A stretch of DNA of 64,000 nt, taken from NCBI GenBank assembly GCA_008729055.1, contig SDUX01000007.1, forward strand, positions 5,563,009-5,627,008. Direction: 5' to 3'. Positions 24,045 to 36,030 of this stretch are shown in pieces. The notes under the pieces were generated by a model. That model did no database searches, was not told the origin of the DNA, and worked only from the letters and a program-made list of their open reading frames with translations. This stretch comes from Pyropia haitanensis (Eukaryota; Rhodophyta; Bangiophyceae; Bangiales; Bangiaceae). A program made the translations under genes and the position numbers. How positions within the stretch are numbered: the stretch's first letter is position 1; every line of letters begins with the position of its first letter.

Positions 24045-24223
24045 GGCGGCGGTGGTGGGGGCCCGCCTGCTCGCGGCGACCGCCAGACCGGGAGCGACGG
24101 CCGGCGGGTGGCGGCGGTGGCTTGCCGCCGCCGGTAGCCGCGGGGGCGGGTGGGGAGCGGGGGCGGGAGGAAGGCCGCCAGCCCCCGCCTGGGGGCGGCG
24201 GCGGCGTCGGGAAGCCACGCCAT
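23426..24223 (-). CDS. CRM (CRS1-YhbY) domain RNA-binding protein, probably plastid
   Basis: The core at about 23500-23775 is a single CRM/YhbY domain: LTAADKAALRSLA, AFMTALAQALAAHELVKVR, KKAAAKALGAGLAA and GGEVVQVVGHTVLLWR. The family binds RNA in bacterial 50S assembly (YhbY) and in chloroplast group II intron splicing (CRS1, CAF1/2). The proposed ATG at 24223 has a strong context (G at -3, G at +4) and opens with MAWLPDAAAAPRRGLAAF, an Arg/Ala/Ser-rich leader compatible with a transit peptide; this part is an inference. Frame changes are needed at G/C runs near 23775-23791 and 23483-23497. With the second, the tail reads GIDLAELVGG and ends at 23426. A (GGC)n tract at 23976-24030 lies between leader and domain. 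Confidence 0.68.
23440..23461 (+). repeat. C22 homopolymer
   Basis: Twenty-two consecutive C at the 3' end of the CRM gene (read as G on its coding strand), just before its stop codon. Confidence 0.9.
23976..24030. repeat. (GGC)n microsatellite
   Basis: Near-perfect GGC triplets in the linker of the CRM-domain gene, encoding poly-Ala, poly-Pro or poly-Arg depending on frame. Confidence 0.8.
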
Positions 24224-24852
24224 GTCAGAGGTGGCGGGGGGGGCGGGGGACGAGGGGGGGGCGGCCGCCGAGGTGTGGGCGGTGGGACGCTGGCTCGGCG
24301 GGACGGCGCCAGCCGCTGCCGCGACGGGACGGGATCTGGGGGGAGAGGACCGGCCGCGCGCGGGATCCGGCCGGTCCGACCCGGCCGATCGGACGACCGC
24401 TGCGTACACGTGGCCGCGGAGGCGCCCGCCGCGTCGGCCGCGGGCGGCCGCCCGCCGTGCGTGCCACACCGCCAGCCGGGCGGTGGGCCAGCAGGGCGAC
24501 CGACCAGCCAGCCGAGCCCAGCGCGGCTGCGCACCCACACAGCCCTTGTTGTCACACCCGACGCCCGGGGTGGGGATCCCCACCGCCGCCGCTAGCTAGG
24601 CAGCCGTCCCCGGCGGGCGCGCCGCTGGGGACGCGCGGCGGTACCGGCGGGCGCGCTGCACGGACGCGCGGGCGCCGCTGCGAGTGGCCTGCCTGTGGGT
24701 GCGGAGCCAGCGCGGCCGTTCCGGCGGCGGGCGCACCCCGTTTCTCTTCCCGCCCCCCTCACCGCGTCGCCAGGGGGCGTGGGGCCACGGCCAGTCCTCC
24801 AGCTGGGGCGGCGGCGTCCCCCTGCAGGGCAGTGACCGACACACCCTGCCCC
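24224..24852. other. Gap between CRM gene and repeat-protein gene
   Basis: GC-rich spacer holding the presumed promoter of the CRM gene and the 3' flank of the repeat-protein gene, both on the minus strand. Nothing recognisable beyond overlapping open frames. Confidence 0.4.
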
Positions 24853-27800
24853 TCACCGCGGGGCGCGGTGGTTGTTCGCTTGCCTATTTTTTTTTTCCTC
24901 TGCCAACACGGACCAAGAGGTGCGTGCCTCTCCTTTGCTACGGCTGGCAGGCCGCGGGCCAGCCGCAGGGACGCCCAGACAGGCGGGGGACAGGGGGCGC
25001 GGCGGCGGCGGGGACGGCGGAGAGTACGCCGCGCCCTTCCGCTCACCCCGCCGCTCCGCCCCCCCCCCCCCCACCATCGCTCCCGCCCCCCCCGCCGCCC
25101 CCTGCCGCGCGGCGAGCAGCGAAAAGACCAGCCACGCCGTCGGTGGCCGCACGCCCGGCGGCGGCAGCGGCGCCCCCCCCGCGGAGGGCGCGAGCGCCAC
25201 CAGCAGCGGCCGCGACCGGTCGCCCGTCCGCCCATACGTCGCGGCCGACACGTCCACGAGCGTGCCCGCCATGACAAGCGCCACCACCACCGCGCGCACG
25301 TGCAGCGTGATGGACCGAAGCGTCACCACGTTGGCGGGGTCGGCGGCGGCAGGGGCGGAGGGAGCGGCGGGGGCGGCGGGGGCGGCGGGGGCACCCGCCC
25401 CCCCCCACCCCCGCCCCACCCCCCCCCGCGGCGGGCACCACGGCCGCCGCCGCGGCGGCCGCGGCGGGTCAACGACAAAGAGCGTGCGCCCGAGGTCGGC
25501 CGCCGACCAGGCCATCACCCCTCCAGGGACGGACCGGAGGAGCGCCACCACCGCCGTGCCCACCGCGGGGTTGGCCGCCGCGCGCCGCCGCCGCAGCGGC
25601 GAATCGGCGGGGACGCCCGACGCGGCGGCAGCGGCGGCGAGGAAGGGAGCGGGCAGCCAGCGGCGGCGGCCGAGCCACGCGGCGCCGCCGGCGTAGACCG
25701 CGTCGATGGCGGCGAGCTCCGCCGCGTTGGCAGCAATGGGGGAAAGGACGCCCATCCGGGTACGGGAGGCCAGGGGGAAGGGGGCAAAGGGGGGGGCCGC
25801 CGACAGCGTGGCGGCGGGATGACCCGGGGGGGGGGGCGCGCCTGAGGAGAGACGGCGGGGGGGGACGCCCGCAGGCAGGCCGCGAGAGGGGGCGCCCGCA
25901 GGCAGGCCGCGAGAGGGGGCGCCCACAGTCCGGCCGCAAGAGGGGGCGCAAGCGGGCAGGCCACAAGAGGGGGCGCCCGCGGGCACGCCGCGAGCGGGCG
26001 CACCCGCAGCAGCTCCCGCTGCCGCCATCGCCGCCGTGGTCGTCCCGGCCGACGCGGCGGCCGGGTCGCCCGCCGCCACGACGGCCGCCGCCGCTCGCCA
26101 CCCACCGAGGCCGGGCAGGGACAAGTCAAAGTCCCCCGCCCACGTGCAGGCGTCCGCCGGGCGTGCCGCCGCGGCCGTCCAGAGAGGCGGCGGCACGTCC
26201 TCCTCATCAATATCCTCCTCTTCCAACTCTTCCTCTTCCGACTCCTCCTCCTCCGCTTCCTCCTCTTCCGCTTCCTCCGTTGCATCTTCCTCCTCCTTCG
26301 CAACGGCCGCAGCGTCGTCGGATGAGTCACTGTACTCCACGCCGACGCCGGCGCCTGACGGATGACCCCTGCCGCCGCCGACAAACGCGGCCGCATCCGA
26401 GGGTGGCGGCGTCCCTTCCCCCTTGATGTCCACGTTCACCGCCATGGGTGTCGGGCCAGCGTCAGACGTTGGCGGCGGCATGCCCCCCCCCGCGATGGCG
26501 CCACTAGCGGTGGGTACGCGGACCAAGGGAGGGAAAGTTGGCTTGCAATCCCGCGGCTCCTCGCGCGCGCCGCCGGCAACGGGCGCGACGCCATGGACAG
26601 GCGGCGGCGGCGGCGGCATGGCCGCCTCCATGACTGCGCTGCCGGCCGCGGGCGGCCTGCCAGCACCAGACGGCGGCGGCAGCGGCGTGTTCATCTCCAC
26701 GTCCGCGCCGCCGGCCGCGAGTAGTCGGCCACCGTCCGATGGAGGCGGCAGCGTTCCGCGCTCCAGGTCGGCGACGTCCGGTGCGGATGCACTGTCCGAC
26801 GCAGCGGGCCGTGGCGTCACCACCCGCTGCGCCACGCTCATGTCCCCGACTGCAGGTTCCAGCGGTTCACCGTCCAACATACGAGGCCGTGTTGTCACCA
26901 CCCGCTGAGCCACGCTCATGGCCCCGGTCACGAGCGGCCTGTCACCATCAGACGACAGTCGCGGCATGCCACCCCCCTCCACGCCGACCGTGGGTGCACT
27001 GTCCTCAACTGGGGGCCGCGGCGTCGCGTGCCGTGGCCCCTCGTTCGTGCCGAGCGCCACGGTCGGTGCGGCATCGTACGACGGCTGCGACCGCATGCCC
27101 GCCTCCACGGCCGTGTCGCCCGCAACGGGCGACCGGCCAACGTCAGATGGCGGCGCCTGCATGCCCGCCTGCACCGTTGTACCGCCCGCAACAAGCAGCC
27201 GGCCACCGTCAGATGGCTCCGACCGCATGTCAGTACCCAGGGCCGTGCCGGCCGCCACAGGCACCTGGCGAGCATCATGCGCCAGGAATCGCGTGCCAGC
27301 TCCCACGGTCGTGCCGCCCGCAACGGGCGACCGGCCAGAGTCAGATGGAGGCGCGAGCATGCCCGCCTGCACCGTTGTACGGCCCGCAACAAGCGGCCGG
27401 CCACCGTCAGATAGACCCAACCGCATGTCAGCATCCAGAGTCGCGCCGCCCGCCATGGGCAGCCGGCCAGCATCATGCGGCAGGAACCGCGCGCCAGCGC
27501 CAATGGCCGTGCCGCCCGCCATGGCCAGCCGGCCAGCATCATGCGGCAGAAACCACGTGTCAGCGCCCATAGCAGTACCGCCCACCGCGGGAGGTCGGCC
27601 GGCATCATGCGACAGGAACCGCATATCAGCTCCCACGGCTGTGCCGCCCGCAACAGACAACTGGCCCGCATCATGCGGCAGGAACCGGATGCCAGCTCCC
27701 ATGGCAATGCCTCCCGCAACGAGCGGCTGGCCATGGTCGGTCGGCGGCGACCGCATGCCCGCCTCCACGGCGGTGGCGCTCGGCGTAGGTGGCTGGCCAG

Positions 27801-30477
27801 GGTCAGATGGCACGAATCGCATGCCCGTCTCCACGGCTGTGTCACCTGCCACTGGCGGCCGGCCAGCGTCAAACGGCGGCGACGACATGCCTGACCCCAT
27901 GGCAGTACCGCCCACCCCGGACGGTCGGCCAGCGTCAAAGGGCAGCGACGGCATGCCCCACTCCACGGCTGTGCCGCCCGGCACGGGCGGCCGGCCACCG
28001 TCAGACGGCAGCGACCGCGAATCCTCCATACCCGCGCCGTCGGCCCCGAGCAGCCGGTTAGCGACGAACAGCGGCGACCGCGAATCCTCCACATCCGTGC
28101 CGTCAGCCGCGGGCGCCCGGTCAGCAACGGAGGGAGACGGCAGCAGGACCGACTCCACGTCCGTGTCGTCGGCCATGGGCAGCGGCGGCGGCAGCACGGC
28201 AGTGGCGGTGGCGGCGACGGCGGCGGTGGCGGCTGAGCCACCGGGTGGCAGCCACCTCCGCCGCCGTCGTGGGCGCGCCACTGTGCTCCCGCCGCTGCTG
28301 TCGCTACCGTCGGCAGCGGCTGCCGCGGCGTCAAGCGCAGCAGCGGCGGCGCCACCGCCGCCGCCGCTGCCGCCGCCCACAGGCCGTCCCCGCCGCCGCC
28401 CACAAGGCACACGGACGACACCGAGAGAGGCGCCGCTCTCGCCGCCACTGCCGCCGCCGCCGTTGCTGCCGTCGACGCCAGTCACCATCGGACTAGCCCC
28501 GGCCACGCCGACGCTGCTGCCCGACGACCGCCGCCGCCACCGCCGCGAGCCCCCACCCACTACCGCGTCGCTGCTGCTGTCACTGCCGTCGTCTGCGTTT
28601 GGTAACCACACACGCCGCCGTCGCCGTGGCCGCACGACCGACACCCCGCCATCGTCGCTGCTGCAGGTGGTGCGGTTCTCGTCGATTGAAGCAGCGGTAG
28701 CCGCCTCCCACGAATCATCGTGTGACCGGCTGCAGTCGGGCGACTGCGTCCGTCGTGGCACGACCTCAACAACGCCGTCGCTGCCGCTGCTGCTGCTACT
28801 GTCGTCGTCTGTAGATGCCGAGGCAACCGCCTCCCACGGCCCGTCGTGCGCCCGGCTGCAGTCTGGCGACCGCCGTCGCCGCCGCCGCCGCGGTACGACC
28901 GCCACCCCGTCGGTGCTGGTGCTGCTGTTGCTACTGGTTCTGCTGCTGCTGCCGCGGCTATTGCTGAAGCTGCTATCGCTGTCCGTATGGTTGATACTGC
29001 CATTGCCGCTGCTGATGTCCACGAAGGCATTGCCACCATGGATTGACGGCCGCTGTCGTAATCGTCTGACAGCCGTCACGTCACTACTGCTGCTATCCTC
29101 GTCGGTGCTACCGGCAGCGTCAGCGACCAGGGCAGCCGCCTCCCGCCGCAGTTGCCGAGAAAGTCGTGGAACAGGCGATTGCATCCTAGCGCCTATGCCC
29201 CCGTCCCTGAGGTTTGCTGTCCGACCAGCAGTCGCAGAGGCACCGCCACCGTGCAGCAACCGCCGCCGCCGGGGTGGCCTGACGGGCATCACCTCTCGGT
29301 CGCTGTTGCGACTGCCGCGGCCGGCTCTAACGCTGCTGCCACTGCCGCTGCCGTCGGTGGTGTCGGCGGTCAGGGCGTCCACTTCCTGCTGCAGCTGCCG
29401 CGACCGCCGCTGAGCAGGCAATTGCCTCCTCACACCCGTGCCTCCATCCCTGCGATTGGCCCTCCGACCAGCCTTGCTGGCGGCACTGTCGCCACGCAGC
29501 GACAGCCGTCGTCGTCGACATGGCCTGACGAGGATCACCTCCTTGTCGCTGCCGCCACTGCCACTGTCGTCGGTCAGGGCATCCGCCTCTTGTCGCAGCT
29601 GTCGTGGCCTTTGCTGAACGGGCGGCTGCCTGCTACAGCCTGCATCCCTGTTCCGGCGACTGGCACTCCCGCCGCTGCTGACACTGTCGTTGCCGTCCGC
29701 ACGAGCAGAAACGACGGCAGCCGCCTCCCGTCGCGGCGGCCGTGGCTTGTGCTGACCAGATGACTGCCACCGACTGCGTGCGTCCCCGTCCCCGTCCCTG
29801 TCGCGAGCGCCCCCACCGCGCCCGCAACGCCCCTCGCTCCCGTGGGCGTCGCGGCCGCAGCAGCCCCCCCCCCCCCGGGCGACCCCCCCCCCCCACCGGC
29901 ACCCCCTCCCACGCGGCGGCCCGCACCGCCCACTCGTGCGCCGCCGCGACGGCGGCGCTGCCGCCCACCGCCCGCCGCAGCGCGGTGGCGGTCGCGGCCG
30001 CCGCCGCCGCCGCCGCGTCCGCGTCGGCCGCGACGGCGGCGGCCGACGCGGCGCGGCGGGCGCGGAGGGCGTCGAGGGTGGCGCCCAGGAGGGTGACGGT
30101 GGTGTAGCCGCCGCCGCCGAGCGGCAGGGGCAGGGCTGGGGGGGAGCGCTGCGGCAGGGAAAAGCAGGGAGGGGGGCCAGGGGGGGGGGGGTGCCGCCGC
30201 AACAGCGGCGGCGGGGGGAGGGGGGGGGGCGCAGCGGCCGGGAACAGGGGTGGGGGGGGAGGGGGGGGGGGCACGGGGGGGGGGGCGCCACCGGCGGTGG
30301 TGGCAGCGGCCGCGGCGGCGGCGGCGGCGGCCGGGGGCGAGAGGCGAGCGGCGGCAGCGACGGCGACGGCAACGGCGACGGCGACGGCGACGGCGCCGTT
30401 GGCGGCGGCCCGTCGGCGGCCGCCGGCGCGTAGGTGCCCGCCGTCGGGGCGGCGGCGGCGGTAGAGGCGGCGGCAGC

Positions 30478-30508
<31 letters not shown>

Positions 30509-30564
30509 ACGGCGGGCTGGTGGACGCGCAGCCGCCGCCGGCGCGCGCCTGCAGCGGATGCCAT
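24853..30564 (-). CDS. Giant repeat protein: basic/Ser modules and a 22-residue tandem array
   Basis: About 1,900 codons open in one frame, from ATG 30564 (context GGGATGG). The head is poly-Ala/Pro. Between about 29870 and 30560 a second frame reads better (TVTLLGATLDALRARR, HEWAVRAAAWEGVPVG), implying phase changes at C runs near 29867-29900 and upstream. The next section repeats SRQLxxEaxAL helices and an acidic Ser/Asp patch followed by VxVRPRRRRR, about nine times; these look like nuclear-localisation or nucleic-acid-binding modules. Then come 17 copies of a 22-residue unit, a Glu-rich block (EEEEAEEEESEEEELEEEDI), a 10-residue GAPSRGLPAG repeat, and a conserved-looking globular C-terminus (about 25090-25740; ANPAVGTAVVALLRSVPGG, SITLHVRAVVVALVMAGTLV). 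A winged-helix fold there is only a guess. The end may be earlier, at 25043, if the C run at 25062 is mis-sized. Function unknown. Confidence 0.55.
25850..26015 (-). repeat. 30-bp coding minisatellite
   Basis: About six tandem copies of a 30-base unit inside the repeat-protein gene, encoding variants of GAPSRGLPAG. Two neighbouring copies are identical, so the expansion is recent. Confidence 0.8.
27050..28175 (-). repeat. 66-bp coding minisatellite, 17 units
   Basis: Seventeen tandem units of 66 bases (two are 63) encode a 22-residue repeat of the form TAVxAGMRFxPxDAGRPPVAGG. The spacing is visible in the DNA as recurring GCATCATGCG blocks at 27469, 27535, 27601 and 27667. A three-unit block appears duplicated, since the units near 27130 and 27330 are nearly identical over about 50 bases. 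The frame is kept throughout, so selection for coding is likely. Confidence 0.85.
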
Positions 30565-31629
30565 CCCGCCGCGGCGAGCCGCCCGCCGCCGCGGCAGGGC
30601 AGCCGACAGGCCGAGGAAGCGGAAGGAGGGGAGCGCGACGGCCGGCGGCCGCCGCACTAAGCAACGGCCGCCGCCTCTGAAGGCGGCGGCGGCGCAGCCG
30701 GGCAGACGCCGCGCCGCGGCGGTGCACGCCGGGCGGACGCCGCGCCGCGGCGGTCCAAGCCGGGCGGGTCGAGGGCGCGGTGCGGGAACCCGACGCGGCC
30801 GCGGCGCGCGCGGGCAAGGAGCGGTCCGGGCCAATCGGCCACGTGTCCCCTTCCTTCTTGCCAGGTGTCGTCGTCCCGATGATCCCGACGTGGGATCTCG
30901 CAACAGCCACGTTTCGTACTCATCACAGTGGATGATTGAGAAACTCCATCAACACAAATGAAGCTTGTTCCGCACAGCGTCTTGCTATGGTACTTTAGGA
31001 TCCCATGAAATTAACTATATTGTACTTGTCGTTGGCATGTATTAATTTCAGTTGAGTTGACAGACTTGAGCGTGGCGTTTTCGTGCCAGACAAGTGTCGG
31101 GACGCAGACACCCGTCATTGGTCCCTCACTCTGCCACTTGGGTCCGTCGCGAGGGCGTGATGGTGGCGCGGTCGCCGTGAGGCGACCCCGCCGCGCAAGG
31201 CATCAGGAGGGCCACCCCGGTCTGGCGCGCGCCCTTCTCGCTGCCGGCCGCGTCCATCCACCTCACTCCTGTCCGCTCCCGCTTCTGCGTGTGCGAGCCA
31301 GGAGTCCACCTTTGGTCGCTCTTCCCGTGGGCCTAGCTGGCCCGCGGCTGCCCGACTGCACTGGGCGGCACGGGCGGTGGCGCTGTTGCGAAGCGGTGGC
31401 CGGCGCCGTCGGGTTGCTCGCCTCCCTGGCCGCCGACGCCTGCGGGGCCCGGGGCACCGGCCCCGCGGGGGGCCGCCCCCGCGGGCAACCCGTTGGCGGT
31501 CTTCCCCCCCCCTCCCCCTTTTTTGTTTTTGTGTTGCACTCATCGACGTCTCCCTCTGTGCTCCCGGCGCCCCCCGTCCTGCTCCTCCATCCCACGCCCT
31601 CGTCAGGGGGTGTCCCGTGCGCACTGGCC
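30565..31629. other. Shared upstream region of two divergent genes
   Basis: Separates the 5' ends of the repeat-protein gene (-) and the Gly-rich coiled-coil gene (+). The middle (30880-31110) is notably AT-richer than the flanks (for example TTAACTATATTGTACTTGTC near 31010) and is the likely bidirectional promoter area. Positions 31500-31630 form a pyrimidine-rich leader before the plus-strand ATG. Confidence 0.45.
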
Positions 31630-31888
31630 ATGTCGTGGCGGGAGCGCAGCAGCCGGCGGCGCCGAGACTCGGCACGCTACGTACCCGCCCCTGGCGGGGG
31701 TGACGGTGGGGAGGAGGGGGGCGGCGGGGGGGGGCGCGCCGCGCGTGCGGCGTCCGTGCCGATGGAGGAGGGGGGGGGCGCGAGGGGGCGGGGGGGGGGG
31801 GGGGATGGTGCCGATAGCGGCGGCGAAGGGGGGGGTGGCGGTAGCGGTGGCGGTGGCGGTGGCGGTGGCGGCGGCGGCGGCAGCGGCA

Positions 31889-31921
<33 letters not shown>

Positions 31922-32503
31922 GGGGGGGCGGTGGTGGTGGCGGGGGTGGTGGCACCACGTCGGCAGACGAGCGCGAGGCCGCCGCGGTGGCGGCAGCGGT
32001 GGCGGCGGCGGCGGAAGAGGAGGAGCGCCACACCCGACGGCGGCGGCAGACGCGCCTCGCGTCGGGGTCCATCCACAAGGTGGACTACAAGCCGCCGCCG
32101 GCGGTGTTGCCCGCGGCGGGCGGCGGGGGGGGGGGCCACCACGGCGGGGGGGGCGGCCACCACCACTCCCGCCCGTCCCGCTCGGCCGTCTCCCCAACGG
32201 CGGCGGCTGCTGCGGCTGCGGTGGCAGCCGCGGCGGCAGCGGCGGCTGCGTCCGCAGCGACCCCTGCTGCGGGCGCGGCGGCCGACGCCGAGGGCGCGGG
32301 CGCCAAGGCGGGCCGCCCCGCGGGTGGTGGGGGGGGGGGCGGGGGGGGGGCGGCGGCGACGGCGGCGGCGGCGGCGGCGGGCGCGGCGGCCACCGCGGCA
32401 GACGGCAGGGGGCAGTCTCCGTCACCGGGGGAGGAGGCGGCCAAGGTGCCGCGGCCCGCCGCGGGCGGCGGCCGCTCACCCGTGGCAGACGCGGCGGGTG
32501 GCC

Positions 32504-32564
<61 letters not shown>

Positions 32565-34060
32565 GCCGTCGGCGAGGTCGCCACTGTCCCGTGGCGGCGC
32601 CGACGCTGACGCAGATGGCGGCGGCGGGGGCGCAGTATCGCCCACCGCCAGCGGCAGCAACCGTGTCGGCGGGAATGGTGGCGGTAGTGGCGACGCAGAC
32701 GCCGATGGGGGTGGCGTGGGTGGCGGAGGTGGCGGTGGCGGCGGCAGCGGCGGTGGCGGCGGCGGCGGCGGTGGCGGCGGCGGCGGCGGCCGCGCACCGC
32801 GGCCGTCGCGGCACAGCCGGCGGCTGGCCGCGGCGGCGGCGACAGCCGCCGAGGGCGGGCCCGCCGTGTCGCCGCGGCCGCGTCGACGGCGGCGGCGGGG
32901 CAGCACCCCACGGCTGGGCGCGCCCGTGCCCAGGGCGATGGTGGACGACGGGGACGACGCAGAGGGGAGGGGCGACTCGGACGGCAGTGCTGCCGTCGGG
33001 GGGGCGGTGGTGGCTTCCCGCCGCGGCAGCAGCGGCGGTGGGGGGGGCGGTGGGGGCGGTGGGGGCGGCGGCCGTGGAGCTGGCAGCGGCGGCGGCGGCG
33101 GCGGCGGTGGCGGCCGGCTGGCCCGCAGCGGCTCTCGCGGTCCATCGGCAGGCAGGGACGGCGACGGGGGCCACGGGGACGACTCGGCCGCGGATGTCGA
33201 CGCGGACGCGGACGATTCCGACGGCGACGGCGGCGTCGGGAGGGGGGTGGAGCGCCGTGGCTCGCGGCCGCCGCGAAAGGTGCGCTCCGAGACGGACGAT
33301 GATGGCATGAGTGACGTGGTCATTGAGATGGGGGAGCCAGAGGAGATGGAGGAGGGGGAGGAGGAGGAGCCCGACAGTGCCCCAGACGGTGGGGCCGGCA
33401 GGCGGCCGGGACCCGAGCGCCGCCTCCGCCGTGCCGTCGACGCCATGGACGTGGATGCGCGGGGCGGGTCAGGCAGCAGCGGCCAGGCCCGCCGGGCGGG
33501 CACTGGCAGCGGGGGCAGCCTGAGTGGCAGCGGCAGCGGCAGCGGCAGCGGCAGCGGGAGTGGCAGTGGCAGCGGCGGCGGCGGTGGCAGTGGCGGCCAG
33601 GGCGATGGCGCGGCGGCCGTTGGCCGGCGGGGCACCCCCACGCCCGGCGGGGAGGACCCCCACGCGGACGCGGCGCTCTACTTCCCGCCCTGGACGGCGC
33701 GGGAGGTGGCGGCGCTGGCCGCGGCCGTCACCGCCACGGACAGCTGGGACGCGGGGCGGGTGGCCGACGCGGCGGCCGCCGCGACGGCCGCGGCGGCCGC
33801 CCGTGACGGCAGCCCCGCGTGGCGCCACCCGACCGCCGACGTGGCCGCCTACCTGGCCGCCCTGCGGGGGCGCATGGCCGAGGCGGGTGTGCCGTGCCGG
33901 CGGCCGTTTGGCGAGGCGCCGGCCGCGTTTTTGGTGGCCGAGGCGGTGGCGATCCGGCGGCTGGGGGGGGGGGGGGGGGCGGGCGCGGGCTGGGTACAGG
34001 GCACCCCGTCGCCCGACGGGGACGCCAGCGGCGGCGGTGCAGACGGTGGCGGCGAAGGGA

Positions 34061-34096
<36 letters not shown>

Positions 34097-36030
34097 GCAG
34101 CGGCGGTGGCGGCGGCGGCGGTGGCGGCGGGCGGGGCCGCACGCGGTCCCCGCCCGCGGCCGGCAGCGGCGCGGGTGGCGACGGGGACCCCCCTCCCATC
34201 CGGCCGGGCTCGCTCGCGCTCTACCAGCTGGTCAGCGCGGCCCCCCCGCTGGGCTCCCTCACGGACGCGGCCGCCGCCGAGGCGGCGGGCGCGGCGCTGG
34301 CCATCTCCCGCCTCTCCCGCTCCGAGGGGGACCGCGGCGCCAAGCGCCGCAAGCGGGAGCTCGACGACGCGCGCAGCCGGCTGGAGACGGAGATGGACGC
34401 CCGCCGGCGGGCGGCGGCGGACCTCGCCGGCCTCCTCCTCGCGGGCGACACGGCCCGCCGCACCGCCGCGCGGTGCGCGGCGCGGCTCGCCGCGGCGGCC
34501 GCCGCGCTCGCCGCCGTCCACGCCGCCGACCGGCGGGCGCGGCGGCGGCTGCGGGCGGCGGGCGCGCGGATTGCCGCGACGCGCGACGCGCTGTCGGCGC
34601 TGCCGCCGGCGGCGGCGGCCGCGCCGCCGCCGGCCCGTGGGACGGCCGCCGCGGCCGACGGCGGCACCGCCGCCGCCGCCACCACCGCGGCGGCCAATCG
34701 CGGCGGGGGGGGCGACGGGCCGTCTGGCGCCCCCGCCGCCGCCGCCGCCACCGGGGCGGCGGCGTCGCCGTCAAACCCGTCGGGGGCCGCCGCGACCGCC
34801 GCCGCCGCCGCCGCCGCGGCACCTGCCGGTGGGGGCGGCGGCGGTGGTGCTGTCGACGCCGCTGCCGCCGGGGGTGTCACGCTCGCCACCGCGGCGGGCA
34901 CCCTGTCAGGCCCCGGCCCGCTGGCGGGGGTGCCCCCCGTCGGCGCCGGCGGGGGCGTCGAGGAGCTCGCGCCGCCGCCGTCATCCCCGCCCGCGCTGCC
35001 GCCACCGCCGCCACCCGCCACCAGCGACGACGCGGATGGTAGCAGCGGCCGGCGGCGGCGGCAGCGGCGGCACTCGCCGCTGTCGGGCGGCGCCCCGTCC
35101 GACTCGTCGTCGGCGTCGGCGGCGGACGCCAACGGCCGCACCGCCGTGGCCGCCGACGGGGTGGCCATGGAGGACGAGTCGCCCCTCCCGGGGGGCGGGG
35201 TGGGCCTCCCCCCAGCCGCCGCCGACGCTCGTGCCGCGGCCGCCGACGCGACCGCGGACGCTGACCGGGCGGCCGCCGATGGCCGCGGCGGCGGCCACGC
35301 CGCAGCGACCGCCCCTACCCCGTCGGCGCGGGCGCGTGCCAAGGCGGCCGCGCGGGCGGGGGCGGCGGCGGCGGCCGCGGCCGCCGAGGCGGCCGAGGAG
35401 GCCGAAGTCCGCCGCCTCCGCCTCGTCGTCCGGTCGCTCGAGGCAGAGGCGGCGGTCCGGCAGGCCGCCACCGAGAGCCTCCGCGCCCGCTCGGGGGCGC
35501 TCCTCGACGCCAAGGCCCGCGCCGAGGCGGAGCTGTACCTGCCGCCCACGGCGGGGGGGGTGGTGCCGACCGTCGCGGGGGGGGTGGCGCTGCTCCCCGC
35601 CGGGGGGGGGGGGGTGCCGCTTGGCGGCGGCGCCGCCGCCGCGGGGCTGCTGGGAGCGGGCGGGGGGGCGCTCTTTGGTGGCGCCACGGCGTACGGAGGC
35701 GGCCTGCCGCTCGCGTCGCCGCCGCCGCCGCCGCCACCGCCCGCCGCCGCCGCCGCCGCGGCGGCCGCCGCCGCCGCCGCGGCTGCCGCGGCCGGCGGCG
35801 CGGCGGCGGCCACCGCCGCCGCCGCGGCCGCGCACCCGCCCGCCGGCGGCGGCACGGGCGGCGGGACGGCCGCGGCGGCGCGGCGGGTGGGGGCCGGCGC
35901 CGGCGGCCGCGGCGGCGCCAAGGCGCCCCGCGTGCGCGGCAAGGTTGCCGCGGGCGCGGCGGAGCGCGCCGCGGCGGGGGGGGGGGGGGGGCGGGGGACC
36001 AAGCGCAAGGTGGGGGGGGGGCGCGCCTGA
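31630..36030 (+). CDS. Large Gly/Ala-rich nuclear-type protein with coiled coils and possible SANT segment
   Basis: 1,466 residues from ATG 31630 (context GCCATGT, MSWRERSSRRRRDSARYV). Long poly-Gly, Ser-Gly and poly-Ala tracts link short conserved-looking islands. These are a basic patch with RLASGSIHKVDYKPP (about 140-152), an acidic stretch MGEPEEMEEGEEEEP (about 563-577), a Trp-containing helical segment (YFPPWTAREVAALAAAV, from about 682) that could be a diverged SANT/Myb-like domain, a coiled coil starting KRRKRELDDARSRLETEM (about 903), and a second coiled coil (about 1237-1304, VRRLRLVVRSLEAEAAVRQ). The C-terminus RGTKRKVGGGRA looks like a nuclear localisation signal. A chromatin-associated role is an inference only; no family was recognised. 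No frame break is required, unlike many neighbours. Confidence 0.6.
32505..32562. repeat. (GGC)n microsatellite
   Basis: GGC triplet tract in the Gly-rich coiled-coil gene, encoding poly-Gly. Confidence 0.8.

Noticed and set aside
23290..25845. Plus-strand open frame of 851 codons
   Set aside because: Antisense to the CRM domain and to the repeat protein; no recognisable domain.
26918..29413. Plus-strand open frame of 831 codons over the 66-bp array
   Set aside because: The array keeps frame on both strands because its period is a multiple of three; acidic, basic and helical modules make sense only on the minus strand.
31115..33641. Long minus-strand open frames
   Set aside because: Antisense to the Gly-rich coiled-coil gene; composed of Arg/Pro runs.
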